64,000 nucleotides of DNA from Clostridium sp. 'White wine YQ' (GTDB taxonomy: Bacteria > Bacillota > Clostridia > Clostridiales > Clostridiaceae). The stretch covers positions 1 to 64,000 of the forward strand of contig NZ_JAQYUU010000007.1 of the NCBI RefSeq assembly GCF_028728205.1, written 5' to 3'. Below are positions 38,369-48,021 of this stretch, one piece after another; positions within the stretch are counted from its first letter, which is position 1, and every line of letters begins with the position of its first letter. The translations under genes and the position numbers were made by a program. Below the pieces are notes generated by a model. The model did no database searches. It saw only the letters and a list, made by a program, of their open reading frames with translations, and was not told the DNA's origin.

Positions 38369-38405
38369 AATATCACCTCATAAATTCCTTATTGTTTGTA
38401 TAAGT

Positions 38406-38439
38406 AAAGTGTAAAGTTAATAAATTAACTTTACACTTT
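38406..38439 (-). promoter_or_regulatory. Intra-operon hairpin after pilA
   Basis: Perfect 15-bp stem with TAAA loop (38406-38420, 38425-38439), 14 bp after the pilA stop and before pilM. It lacks a clean T-tract (ACTTATAC follows), so it probably stabilises pilA mRNA or terminates only partly, raising pilin over the downstream assembly proteins. Confidence 0.65.
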
Positions 38440-38453
38440 CTATTAAATGTTAA

Positions 38454-38885
38454 TTAGAATGTAGCACTAGATGTTCTTACACCATCACTCTCTGTCTTTA
38501 CTTCAACAGCTGTACTAGTTATTTGTACAGTAAACTTATTTCCAGTAACTGTAGTATCTGTAGGTGCCTTGACATCTGCAAGAACGCCCCTAAGTGCAGT
38601 TATATCAGTACTATCTATAGTTCCACTTACCAGTGCAAGATCAGATGCTGTTGTTAATGTTACTGTACCAGTATGAGTTAGTGTTCCATCTACAACTAAA
38701 GTCTGTACTGCTTTTTTAATTACTTCACAACTTTGCTTATCAGCTTTAATTCTTGAATTTTGTCTTATCGCATTAAATCCTGGAATTGCAATAGCTGCAA
38801 GTATTGCCATAATAGCTAAAACTATAATAAGTTCGATTAAGGTAAAACCTTTCTTTTTTCTTTTTGTTGTAATTGCTTTTGTCAT
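38454..38885 (-). CDS. pilA: Type IV pilin PilA (probable major pilin)
   Basis: This 143-residue prepilin has leader MTKAITTKRKKKG, cleavage before FTLIELIIVLAIMAIL (Glu5 present), and the canonical AAIAIPGFNAI helix continuation. The C-terminal domain is small and Thr/Ser/Val-rich. A strong AAGGAGG ribosome site, position between pilC and pilM, and a following mRNA hairpin suggest that it is the major subunit. The second pilin gene at 42964 is the alternative. Confidence 0.87.
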   Translation of the reverse strand: MTKAITTKRKKKGFTLIELIIVLAIMAILAAIAIPGFNAIRQNSRIKADKQSCEVIKKAVQTLVVDGTLTHTGTVTLTTASDLALVSGTIDSTDITALRGVLADVKAPTDTTVTGNKFTVQITSTAVEVKTESDGVRTSSATF

Positions 38886-38914
38886 TTTTATTCCTCCTTG
38901 ATAACTTAATTATT

Positions 38915-40117
38915 TTATATATTGTTATACATACTAAACATAGGTAACATTATGGAAATTATTATAAATCCTATTACAACTCCCATCACTACAATAAGAA
39001 GTGGTTCTAACATTGCAGTGGCTCTTTGCACTGCCGTTTCTAACTCTTCATCATAGAAATCTGCTGTTTTATTTAAAATATCATCTAAAGACCCCGATTC
39101 TTCCCCAATCATAATCATGGAAGAAAGCATGGGTGGAAATATACTATTCTCGCTTATGGAGTTAGCCAAACCTTCCCCTTTTATTACTGATTCTCTAACC
39201 TTATTTAAGATTTCTTCTGCAACCTTGTTGCCAACAACACTTGAAACTACCTCAAGAGCTTGTACCAATGTTACACCACTTGATAGCAAGGTTGCTAGAG
39301 TTCTAGTAAATCTAGAAACAATAATTTTTTGATTTAGTGTTTTCAAAATTGGCAAAGACAATTTTATTTTACTTGAGGTTAATTGTCCTGCTTCACTTCT
39401 AAAATAATATCTTATTAAAAATCCAATAGATGCAACTATAAAAATTATAATTAATCCATAATTTCTTAATCCGCCACTAATAGCTAATAAAATCTTTGTT
39501 GGTATAGGCAGTTCTGCTCCGCTTTGAGTAAATAGATCTATAAATGTTGGCATAATAAAGGTCAGCAATACCACAACAACTACTACTGCAACAACACTTA
39601 ATACTGCAGGGTAAATCATGGCTGATTTAACCTTATTATTTATTTTGTTTTCTTTTTCATAGTGAGTGGACATTCTTAAAAATACACTATCGAGATTTCC
39701 ACTTACTTCACCCGTTTCTATCATACTCACTAGCAAATTCGGGAAAATGTTACCTTGCATTTTCATTGCCTCTGATAGAGTTTGGCCCTTTTTAACTTCC
39801 TCTTCTATATTTCCAACGCTCTCTTTTAATTTTTTGTTAGTTAGCTGCATGGATAATATATGTAATGATCTATTTATTGTTACTCCAGCATTTAACATTG
39901 TATAAAATTGTCTGCAAAATACTGCTATATCCTTGGTTTTTACTTTTTCAAAAGAAGATAATTCTATTTTAGTGCCTTCTTGTATTTCTTCTACAAGTAA
40001 AGGATAATAATTGTTTGCACTAATCATATTTATAACTTCATCTTCTGATTCTGCTTTATATGTTCCTTGAAGCCGTTCCCCCTTTTGGTTCATGGCCTTA
40101 TACCTATAATTGGGCAC
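38915..40117 (-). CDS. pilC: Type IV pilus platform protein PilC
   Basis: Polytopic inner-membrane platform protein (400 residues) with two GspF domains (about 65-190 and 265-390) and three long membrane helices. Motifs FCRQFYTMLNAGVTI and FTRTLATLLSSGVTL open the domains, and MIETGEVSGNLD and MIMIGEESGSLDDI close them. The start is GTG after GGGGGGAG. It follows pilB by 13 bp. Confidence 0.93.
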   Translation of the reverse strand: MPNYRYKAMNQKGERLQGTYKAESEDEVINMISANNYYPLLVEEIQEGTKIELSSFEKVKTKDIAVFCRQFYTMLNAGVTINRSLHILSMQLTNKKLKESVGNIEEEVKKGQTLSEAMKMQGNIFPNLLVSMIETGEVSGNLDSVFLRMSTHYEKENKINNKVKSAMIYPAVLSVVAVVVVVVLLTFIMPTFIDLFTQSGAELPIPTKILLAISGGLRNYGLIIIFIVASIGFLIRYYFRSEAGQLTSSKIKLSLPILKTLNQKIIVSRFTRTLATLLSSGVTLVQALEVVSSVVGNKVAEEILNKVRESVIKGEGLANSISENSIFPPMLSSMIMIGEESGSLDDILNKTADFYDEELETAVQRATAMLEPLLIVVMGVVIGFIIISIMLPMFSMYNNI

Positions 40118-40130
40118 TTTATCTCCCCCC

Positions 40131-41822
40131 TTATTCCTTAAAGAAAGCTATCGTTGCCAATTCTTCTATGGTGGTTACCCCATCTAGAACAAGTTCTTTA
40201 CATGCTTCACTTAATGTTCTCATTCCATTTTTTATAGATAAGTCCATAAGGAGATTTGAATCTCTAGAGTTAAGAATTAAATCCCTATGTTCTCTTGTTA
40301 TCTCCATTATTTCATATATTCCAACTCTTCCTACATAGCCTGTCCCATTACAAAATCCACAACCTTTACCTTTATATAGGGTTACAGATTTATCATTATG
40401 TTCACCCAGAATAGTCTTTTCATAAAGAGATGCTTCATATTCTTCTTTGCAATTAGGACAAATCTTTTTAACTAGTCTTTGTGCTATTACTCCTGCTAAA
40501 GACGTAGCAACTAGATATGGTTTTACTCCCATATCTACCAATCTCAATATTGAAGAAGGTGCATCATTAGTGTGTAGCGTACTTAACACTAAATGCCCTG
40601 TAATAGCTGACCTAACTGCAATTTCAGCAGTTTCACTATCTCTAATTTCACCAATCATAATAACATCTGGATCTTGTCTTAATATGGATCTCAGACCACT
40701 GGCAAAGGTTAATCCAGCTTTGCTATGAACATTAACTTGGTTAATTCCTTTTAAGGTATACTCCACTGGATCTTCTACAGTTACAATGTTCAAATCACCA
40801 GTATTTAATTCATTTAGAACCGTATATAAGGTTGTAGATTTTCCACTACCTGTAGGTCCTGTAACAAGAACTATTCCATGGGGTGATTTAGTTATTCTCT
40901 CTAGAGTTTCTAAATCTTTTTCTCCAAGTCCTAGTTTTTCTTTTCCAATTTGATAACTATCTCTATCTAATATTCTAATAACTATTTTTTCTCCTGATAC
41001 TACTGGCAGAATAGATACTCTTAAATCTAGATTTTTCTTCCCTACCTTAGTTAATATTCTTCCATCTTGAGGTACTCTTTTTTCTGCTATATTTAAGTTT
41101 GCAAGTATCTTTATTCTTGTAACTAATGCTGCTTGACTTTCAACCTGTAAATTATTTATTGTTCTTAGTTGTCCATCAATTCTATATCTTATTCTTATTT
41201 CATCCTCAAAAGGTTCAATATGAATATCTGATGCCCTCATTTCAATAGCATTTTTGAATAGATAATCTATCATTTTTACTACTGGAGCATTTCTTATATC
41301 ATCTAATTCTTCTTCAACATGATCCTGTATTTCTTTAGCAACTAATTTTTCTTTGGAAAGTTCTTCTGCTGCCTTTATAACTTTCTGACCAGAATACAGC
41401 ATTTCGATGTGTTTCTTTATCTGCTCTCTTGTGCTAATATATGATTCCACTTCAAAACCAGAGGATATGGATACATCATCTATCGCAAATATATTAAGTG
41501 GATCCCACATAGCAATTAATATTTTATTATCCTTAAAACCAAATGGTATTAATTCATGTTTAATACAAACACTTTCCGGAACTGCTTTAAGTGCCCTTTT
41601 ATCAAAAGAAGTGATATTTAGATTTATACGAGTAATCCCTGTCTGCTTTTCTAACACTTCCATAATATCTTCAGCTGTTACCATAGCCGATTCTATCAAT
41701 ATTTCGCCAATTTTCTTCCCTGTTATCTTTTGTTTCCTAAGGGCTTCATGTAATTGAGGTACTGTAATCTTCCCGAATTCCACTAGCATATCCCCTAAGC
41801 GTCTCTTAATTACTCCATCCAT
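40131..41822 (-). CDS. pilB: Type IV pilus assembly ATPase PilB
   Basis: Hexameric extension motor of about 563 residues. The N-terminal GspII_E domain (residues 1-150) contains the LGDMLVEFGKIT motif. The ATPase domain has Walker A GPTGSGKSTT, the Asp box (EDPVEYTLKGINQV), Walker B GEIRDSETA and the His box (LVLSTLHTNDAPS). A tetracysteine zinc site (CPNC and CGFC) follows. ATG 41822 is chosen over an upstream start because GAGGGAG precedes it. It has its own promoter (41881-41909). No c-di-GMP riboswitch is seen in the 58-nt leader. Confidence 0.94.
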   Translation of the reverse strand: MDGVIKRRLGDMLVEFGKITVPQLHEALRKQKITGKKIGEILIESAMVTAEDIMEVLEKQTGITRINLNITSFDKRALKAVPESVCIKHELIPFGFKDNKILIAMWDPLNIFAIDDVSISSGFEVESYISTREQIKKHIEMLYSGQKVIKAAEELSKEKLVAKEIQDHVEEELDDIRNAPVVKMIDYLFKNAIEMRASDIHIEPFEDEIRIRYRIDGQLRTINNLQVESQAALVTRIKILANLNIAEKRVPQDGRILTKVGKKNLDLRVSILPVVSGEKIVIRILDRDSYQIGKEKLGLGEKDLETLERITKSPHGIVLVTGPTGSGKSTTLYTVLNELNTGDLNIVTVEDPVEYTLKGINQVNVHSKAGLTFASGLRSILRQDPDVIMIGEIRDSETAEIAVRSAITGHLVLSTLHTNDAPSSILRLVDMGVKPYLVATSLAGVIAQRLVKKICPNCKEEYEASLYEKTILGEHNDKSVTLYKGKGCGFCNGTGYVGRVGIYEIMEITREHRDLILNSRDSNLLMDLSIKNGMRTLSEACKELVLDGVTTIEELATIAFFKE

Positions 41823-41880
41823 TGTATCTCCCTCTAAAACCTTAGATATCCTAAATTGTCCCACCTAGTGTCATAAATTC

Positions 41881-41909
41881 AGTATATCTTTATAGTTTAA
41901 ATTAATCAA
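41881..41909 (-). promoter_or_regulatory. Promoter of the pilB operon
   Basis: Minus-strand TTGATT (41904-41909), 17-bp spacer, TATACT (41881-41886), about 60 bp before the pilB ATG. A second TTGACA lies further upstream without a matching -10. Confidence 0.6.
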
Positions 41910-42010
41910 TAAAAAAAATGTGACATTTCTTGGGATTTGTCAACATTTTTCTTCAAATTTATATACTATTATTAAACTTTAGATTCAATATAATTTTACA
42001 AATAATTTCA

Positions 42011-42766
42011 TTAACTTAAATTCAAAAAATTCATATACCAAGATATAATTTCATTACCTAAAAATAATGAAATCATTGCACCAATAAACAAGAAAGGACC
42101 AAAGGCTACTGCATCTCTTTTAGTTTTCTTTTTAAGAATAATTAGAGCTCCTCCAACTATTCCTCCAATTATAAAGGATAGAAGCAGTGTTAAAATCATG
42201 TTTTGCCATCCTAAAAAAATACCACATATAGCAGCTATCTCTATATCTCCTTCTCCCATTCCACCTGCAATAAACACTATTCCGCCTATAACTACTACAC
42301 CAATAATTAACCCTATTATATAAGGCCAAATGTCAACATTTAAATATATTTTTTCTATTAACATCATAATGATTCCAATAGCTATACATGAATATGTTGT
42401 TACAGAATAAACATCTTGAGTATTAAAATCAATTACAGCTATTACAATTAAAAACACAATCATTATAAAGTACTTAAGTGCAAAAATTGTCAAACCATAT
42501 TCTTTAAAGACGAAATAAAAGAGTATTCCTGTAAATAATTCTAATATAGGATATTTAATAGATATCTTTTCACCACAGTTTCTACATTTACCTCCTAAAA
42601 ATATATAACTTAGTACTGGTATTAAATCATAAGCTTTAATTTCAGTTGAACAGTTTGTACAATGTGATGGAGGATATGCTATTGATTCCCCTAAAGGTAT
42701 TCTATATATGCACACATTCAAAAAGCTTCCAATAGTTAGTCCAATTATAAATATCAATATTCCCAT
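42011..42766 (-). CDS. pilD: Prepilin peptidase PilD
   Basis: Aspartic membrane protease that cleaves and N-methylates prepilins. The protein of about 251 residues has an IGSFLNVCIYRIPLG start, two CxxC pairs (CTNC and CRNC), catalytic-type Asp in IAVIDFNTQDVYS, and GEGDIEIAA for the second Asp, with about seven membrane helices. Start: ATG 42766 after GGAG. The 5-residue GTG extension includes the ribosome site. It lies between the second pilin gene and pilB. Confidence 0.93.
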   Translation of the reverse strand: MGILIFIIGLTIGSFLNVCIYRIPLGESIAYPPSHCTNCSTEIKAYDLIPVLSYIFLGGKCRNCGEKISIKYPILELFTGILFYFVFKEYGLTIFALKYFIMIVFLIVIAVIDFNTQDVYSVTTYSCIAIGIIMMLIEKIYLNVDIWPYIIGLIIGVVVIGGIVFIAGGMGEGDIEIAAICGIFLGWQNMILTLLLSFIIGGIVGGALIILKKKTKRDAVAFGPFLFIGAMISLFLGNEIISWYMNFLNLS

Positions 42767-42879
42767 ATTTTCTCCAATCACTTCTTAGATAAATTTAAAT
42801 CTATATTAATTATAATATTTTTATACAACATTTCATATATATGTAAATAAATTTTCTTAACATTCTTCACTCGGAGTTC

Positions 42880-42933
42880 CTATAGGGTTTTTATAGGAAA
42901 CTTAATTTATTAGTTTAACTTAAAACCCTATAG
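42880..42933 (-). repeat. Dispersed inverted-repeat element, copy C
   Basis: This 54-bp element has perfect 12-bp ends CTATAGGGTTTT and AAAACCCTATAG. In minus orientation its interior matches copies A and B but lacks about 20 bp in the middle. It lies 30 bp behind the stop of the pilin gene at 42964. Confidence 0.72.
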
Positions 42934-42963
42934 CTTAATTAGATAAAAGTCTCCAATATATAA

Positions 42964-43341
42964 TTAACTTGTTGTTACAGATATTGTTCCATCTCCACCA
43001 ATGGTAAAATCTTTTTCTTCATTAAGAATAGCCTGACATTGTGAGAGTTTTAAAGATTCAATCATTGATGTTTCTTTTTCAAAATCAACTCTCTCATCTG
43101 CTGATATGTATGAATCGAAATCGCTAACAAGAGTATCTGCAGGAATAGGTGAATTATTCTTAGCATTATACATCTCTGCATTTGTCACTACTGTTCTAAC
43201 TTGTGATAGTACTTTTACTTTTTTTGCTTGATTCATATACTTAGATACTCTAGGAACTAATGCCACAGCTAAAATCCCTATTATGGCCATTACTGCAACA
43301 ACCTCAATTAAAGTAAAGCCTTTTCTTTTTCTTCTATTCAA
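42964..43341 (-). CDS. Second type IV pilin-like protein
   Basis: This 125-residue prepilin has leader MNRRKRKG, cleavage before FTLIEVVAVMAIIGIL, Glu5 present, and helix continuing VPRVSKYMNQAKK. Its single C-terminal Cys (LSQCQAIL) is unpaired. The start is TTG after AAAGGAGG. It lies upstream of pilD, separated by element C, and could be an alternative major pilin or a minor pilin. Confidence 0.85.
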   Translation of the reverse strand: MNRRKRKGFTLIEVVAVMAIIGILAVALVPRVSKYMNQAKKVKVLSQVRTVVTNAEMYNAKNNSPIPADTLVSDFDSYISADERVDFEKETSMIESLKLSQCQAILNEEKDFTIGGDGTISVTTS

Positions 43342-43432
43342 TATAGTATACCTCCTTTCTAAAACATTGTCTAAAGCATTGCCATAAAAGTTCTATCCTA
43401 ATCAGCCTATTTTTTTTCTTAACTTATTTTAT

Positions 43433-43471
43433 AAAAAAATAAAGGAAGGTATTCCAAAGATACCTTCCTTT
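43433..43471 (-). terminator. Terminator of groESL
   Basis: Perfect 12-bp stem (43441-43452, 43460-43471) followed on the minus strand by TTTTTTTAT-type sequence, 21 bp after the groEL stop. Confidence 0.85.
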
Positions 43472-43492
43472 ACAAATAAAAATATTTTATTT

Positions 43493-45130
<1,638 letters not shown>

Positions 45131-45133
45131 TTA

Positions 45134-45430
<297 letters not shown>

Positions 45431-45462
45431 TTAATTTATATTAATTAATATTTATCAAATTG

Positions 45463-45489
45463 TTAGCACTCGTTTAAGTAGAGTGCTAA
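45463..45489 (-). promoter_or_regulatory. CIRCE operator (HrcA site)
   Basis: Perfect inverted repeat TTAGCACTC-N9-GAGTGCTAA between the groESL promoter and groES. It is the binding site of the heat-shock repressor HrcA. hrcA itself is not in the window. Confidence 0.97.
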
Positions 45490-45499
45490 TACAATTATT

Positions 45500-45528
45500 A
45501 TAATAAATAAATAATCCTTTAATTTCAA
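45500..45528 (-). promoter_or_regulatory. Promoter of groESL
   Basis: Minus-strand TTGAAA (45523-45528), 17-bp spacer, TATTAT (45500-45505), directly upstream of CIRCE. Confidence 0.72.
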
Positions 45529-45680
45529 ATTAAATAGTTCTTTTTATATGCTATATATTAGCCAAAATATAGGATTATTGCAAAATACTTAGTGTTTTCT
45601 CTAAAATGCTATTATTTTCTATATAAATTAATTTTTTTCGAAAATCATAATAACCTCACACCTCATTTATCTTAGACATA

Positions 45681-45781
45681 CTAAAAATCGTCATAGCGAA
45701 TATGCGACTTGGATTTTTTCTCATATCTCCCTTTCCACACATAGGGTAGAAAACTTGACAGGCTACTAATTCTATTTTTTA
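45681..45781 (-). ncRNA. Candidate structured RNA or repeat element, copy Y
   Basis: This is the 101-bp relative of 2149-2250. It shares GGCTACTAATTCTATTTTT (one change from copy X), then an internal hairpin with different sequence (CTACCC/GGGAG instead of CTTACA/TGTAAAG), then a last hairpin AATC-GTC/GAC-GATT followed on the minus strand by five T. It lies between groESL and the plus-strand DUF1461-type gene in otherwise gene-free AT-rich DNA. Family not recognised. Confidence 0.5.
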
Positions 45782-45889
45782 GCTAGCATTTATATTCTAG
45801 ATATAATAAAATATTACTTAAGCCTAGATAAAATAAAGGTTTTAAATTAAAACCATTTGTTATTATTAACAAAAAGGAGTAACTATATA

Positions 45890-46561
45890 ATGAAAATATC
45901 AAAATCTTCTTCAATTTATACAATTTTGAAACAATGGCTATTTTATATATGCTATTTTATCTTTTCTATTACTTTAGCCTTTAAAGTAATTATAAATCTC
46001 ACTCCCTTTTATAAACTATTAATGAATATCTATAATATACCAAGTCAGGTGTCTATGAATGCCCAAAATATTTATTCTGATTTTACAGAGTTAATGAAAT
46101 ATTTGAGAAGTTATAAGCTCTTAGATTTTCCATTAAAATATTTTAAGTACTCCCCTGAAGGTAAGTTTCATTTCGATGAAGTAAGAGTTTTGTTTTTAAA
46201 AATGGATATACTTTTTTGGATAAGCTTAATAGTTTTAATTATATTTATGTACTTTTATAGGAAAAATATAAAAGGCTTATTTTCAAGATATATCAAGTTT
46301 TTAATTACGTTGCTTATTCTTTGTGGTTTTATTGCTATGCCAATAATAATTAATTTTTCATGGTCTTTTGAAAAATTCCACAAGATATTTTTTAACAATA
46401 ATGATTGGTTATTCGACCCTGTAACTGATCCAATAATCAATGCACTACCTGAAGAGGTTTTTTCAAGCTATCTTATAGCTATTGTAGCTATTTTCTTCAT
46501 ACTTTTATTGATTCCACAATTAATTAAACATTTTTCATCAAAAAATAAAAGTCTTTCATAA
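45890..46561 (+). CDS. DUF1461/TIGR01906-type integral membrane protein
   Basis: Membrane protein of about 223 residues with four predicted helices (about 15-35, 105-125, 135-155 and 195-215), and an extracytoplasmic segment carrying FHFDEVRVLFLKMD, a hallmark of the TIGR01906 family. Function unknown. The start at 45890 follows AAAAGGAG; the 11-residue longer frame has no ribosome site. It is isolated on the plus strand. Confidence 0.78.
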   Translation: MKISKSSSIYTILKQWLFYICYFIFSITLAFKVIINLTPFYKLLMNIYNIPSQVSMNAQNIYSDFTELMKYLRSYKLLDFPLKYFKYSPEGKFHFDEVRVLFLKMDILFWISLIVLIIFMYFYRKNIKGLFSRYIKFLITLLILCGFIAMPIIINFSWSFEKFHKIFFNNNDWLFDPVTDPIINALPEEVFSSYLIAIVAIFFILLLIPQLIKHFSSKNKSLS

Positions 46562-46579
46562 GACAATAACATATCTAAA

Positions 46580-46609
46580 AGTCCTCAATACTTATATTTA
46601 TTGAGGACT
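46580..46609. terminator. Terminator between convergent genes
   Basis: Stem AGTCCTCAATA/TATTGAGGACT between genes ending at 46561 (plus) and 46649 (minus). T-rich flanks are weak on plus and TTTAGAT on minus. Confidence 0.6.
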
Positions 46610-46648
46610 AATTTATTGCCTTTATTTATTGATTATTGAATTGCTTCA

Positions 46649-47905
46649 TTATATTAATAAATCATTCTTCAAATCTCTTTTAATATCAATATTATTACTA
46701 GCGCCTAAAAGAAGCCAAAATAAAGGTGCCACATTTATAACACTTATATTAAAGAAGCTTTGAACCAAATACCCAATTATAGTAATGCTAAAAAGAAAAC
46801 TCACTTCATTTTTGAAAATACTTTTTAAATTATCTTTAATTACAAATATTAAGAATAACAAATAAGCTAAAAGTGCTGGAATTCCCATTGTAGAACTTAT
46901 CTGTAAAAATTCATTATGTGCTTTATCTATAACAGAGCCATGTTCTTGAATCCATACAATTCCTTCATTTGTGAATTCTTTCTCGATTACATATCTAAAT
47001 GTATCAGGTCCACTGCCTAAAAAAGGATGCGCCTCTGTTGTCTTAATGGCTAAATTCCATATATAAATTCTCCCAGAACCAGAATCTTCACTCATGGCCT
47101 CTGTATCTTTAGCCAATTGCTCTCCTCTCCCCTTTATCGAACCACTAGTACTGTTATTTACTACTACAGCAATCACGGTAAAAATTATCAATATTATACC
47201 TATTCTTTTTAGATATACTTTATCATTTTTTCTAATAACATATATTAATCCTATTAATGAATATATTAGGAATGCTAACCATCCACTTCTGGTAAGTGTA
47301 CATAGCAGTGATGAAAACAGAATTGTCGCTGCAACTAAAAATTTTATCCTACCTTTTAAAATATATAGTCCTAATATAATAGGAAGAAATAAAGTAATGT
47401 ACGTAGAAAGAAAATTTCTATTACCCAAAGTTCCTATAGAATTATTCTTTATTAATGCATGATAAGTATCCTTCGGAATTGGATCTATACCATAATACTG
47501 AAATATGCTATAAATTGCTATTATTATTGTCACTACCGTAATAAACCTAATTGCTTTTTTATCTATAATTAAATATCTTTTGGCTGTATAGTAGATAATT
47601 CCATAGAATATTATCATTATTAATCCTTCATACCGCACCTCATTGCCTAGAACTGAAATAATAATATTCATTGAAAAATATGTACTAATTAATACAAATA
47701 ATATAAAAATCATTAATGTTACATCTTTTTTATCAATAACTAACTTCTTTCTATCAAGAAACAAAATCATAATTAATAAAGGACACATAACGTATAAAAA
47801 TATAGCTTTAGGTAAATAGTAACTGTCATCTCCATAAGGATACATGATAAGTGGCATTATTCCTGCAATAAATGTTAGAATCAATGTTGCTTCTTTTTTA
47901 TACAT
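46649..47905 (-). CDS. O-antigen ligase/polymerase family membrane protein
   Basis: Polytopic protein of 418 residues with ten or more helices and the Wzy_C signature: an extracytoplasmic loop with GSGRIYIWNLAIK, HPFLGSGPDTFRYVI and DKAHNEFLQISSTMGIPALL, including the conserved His. The family transfers or polymerises polysaccharide or glycosylates proteins, pilins included. The substrate cannot be told here. It stands alone, not in a polysaccharide cluster. Confidence 0.85.
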   Translation of the reverse strand: MYKKEATLILTFIAGIMPLIMYPYGDDSYYLPKAIFLYVMCPLLIMILFLDRKKLVIDKKDVTLMIFILFVLISTYFSMNIIISVLGNEVRYEGLIMIIFYGIIYYTAKRYLIIDKKAIRFITVVTIIIAIYSIFQYYGIDPIPKDTYHALIKNNSIGTLGNRNFLSTYITLFLPIILGLYILKGRIKFLVAATILFSSLLCTLTRSGWLAFLIYSLIGLIYVIRKNDKVYLKRIGIILIIFTVIAVVVNNSTSGSIKGRGEQLAKDTEAMSEDSGSGRIYIWNLAIKTTEAHPFLGSGPDTFRYVIEKEFTNEGIVWIQEHGSVIDKAHNEFLQISSTMGIPALLAYLLFLIFVIKDNLKSIFKNEVSFLFSITIIGYLVQSFFNISVINVAPLFWLLLGASNNIDIKRDLKNDLLI

Positions 47906-47980
47906 TTTGCCCTCCTTGTTTTCAGAATGATTAAATTCAAAATTTCTTTATATTACTATATTATATTGGTATTTTTTACA

Positions 47981-48008
47981 AAAATAAAGAGCTTGCATAC
48001 ACAAGCTC
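47981..48008 (-). terminator. Terminator of the hydrogenase-like gene
   Basis: Stem GAGCTTG/CAAGCTC followed on the minus strand by TTTATTTTT, 14 bp after the stop codon at 48022. Confidence 0.78.
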
Positions 48009-48021
48009 CTATTATTATAAA

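Noticed and set aside
41823..41880. Possible c-di-GMP riboswitch before pilB
   Set aside because: The leader is only about 58 nt and lacks the conserved GEMM core, so there is no room for a class I or II aptamer.
42132..42329. 65-codon minus-strand frame inside pilD
   Set aside because: Same strand but a different frame of a well-supported membrane peptidase gene, Arg/Tyr/Trp-rich with no ribosome site.
45836..45855. GGTTTTAAATTAAAACC near-palindrome as a fifth copy of the dispersed element
   Set aside because: It lacks the diagnostic TATAGGG ends. Such AT-rich palindromes are frequent by chance here.
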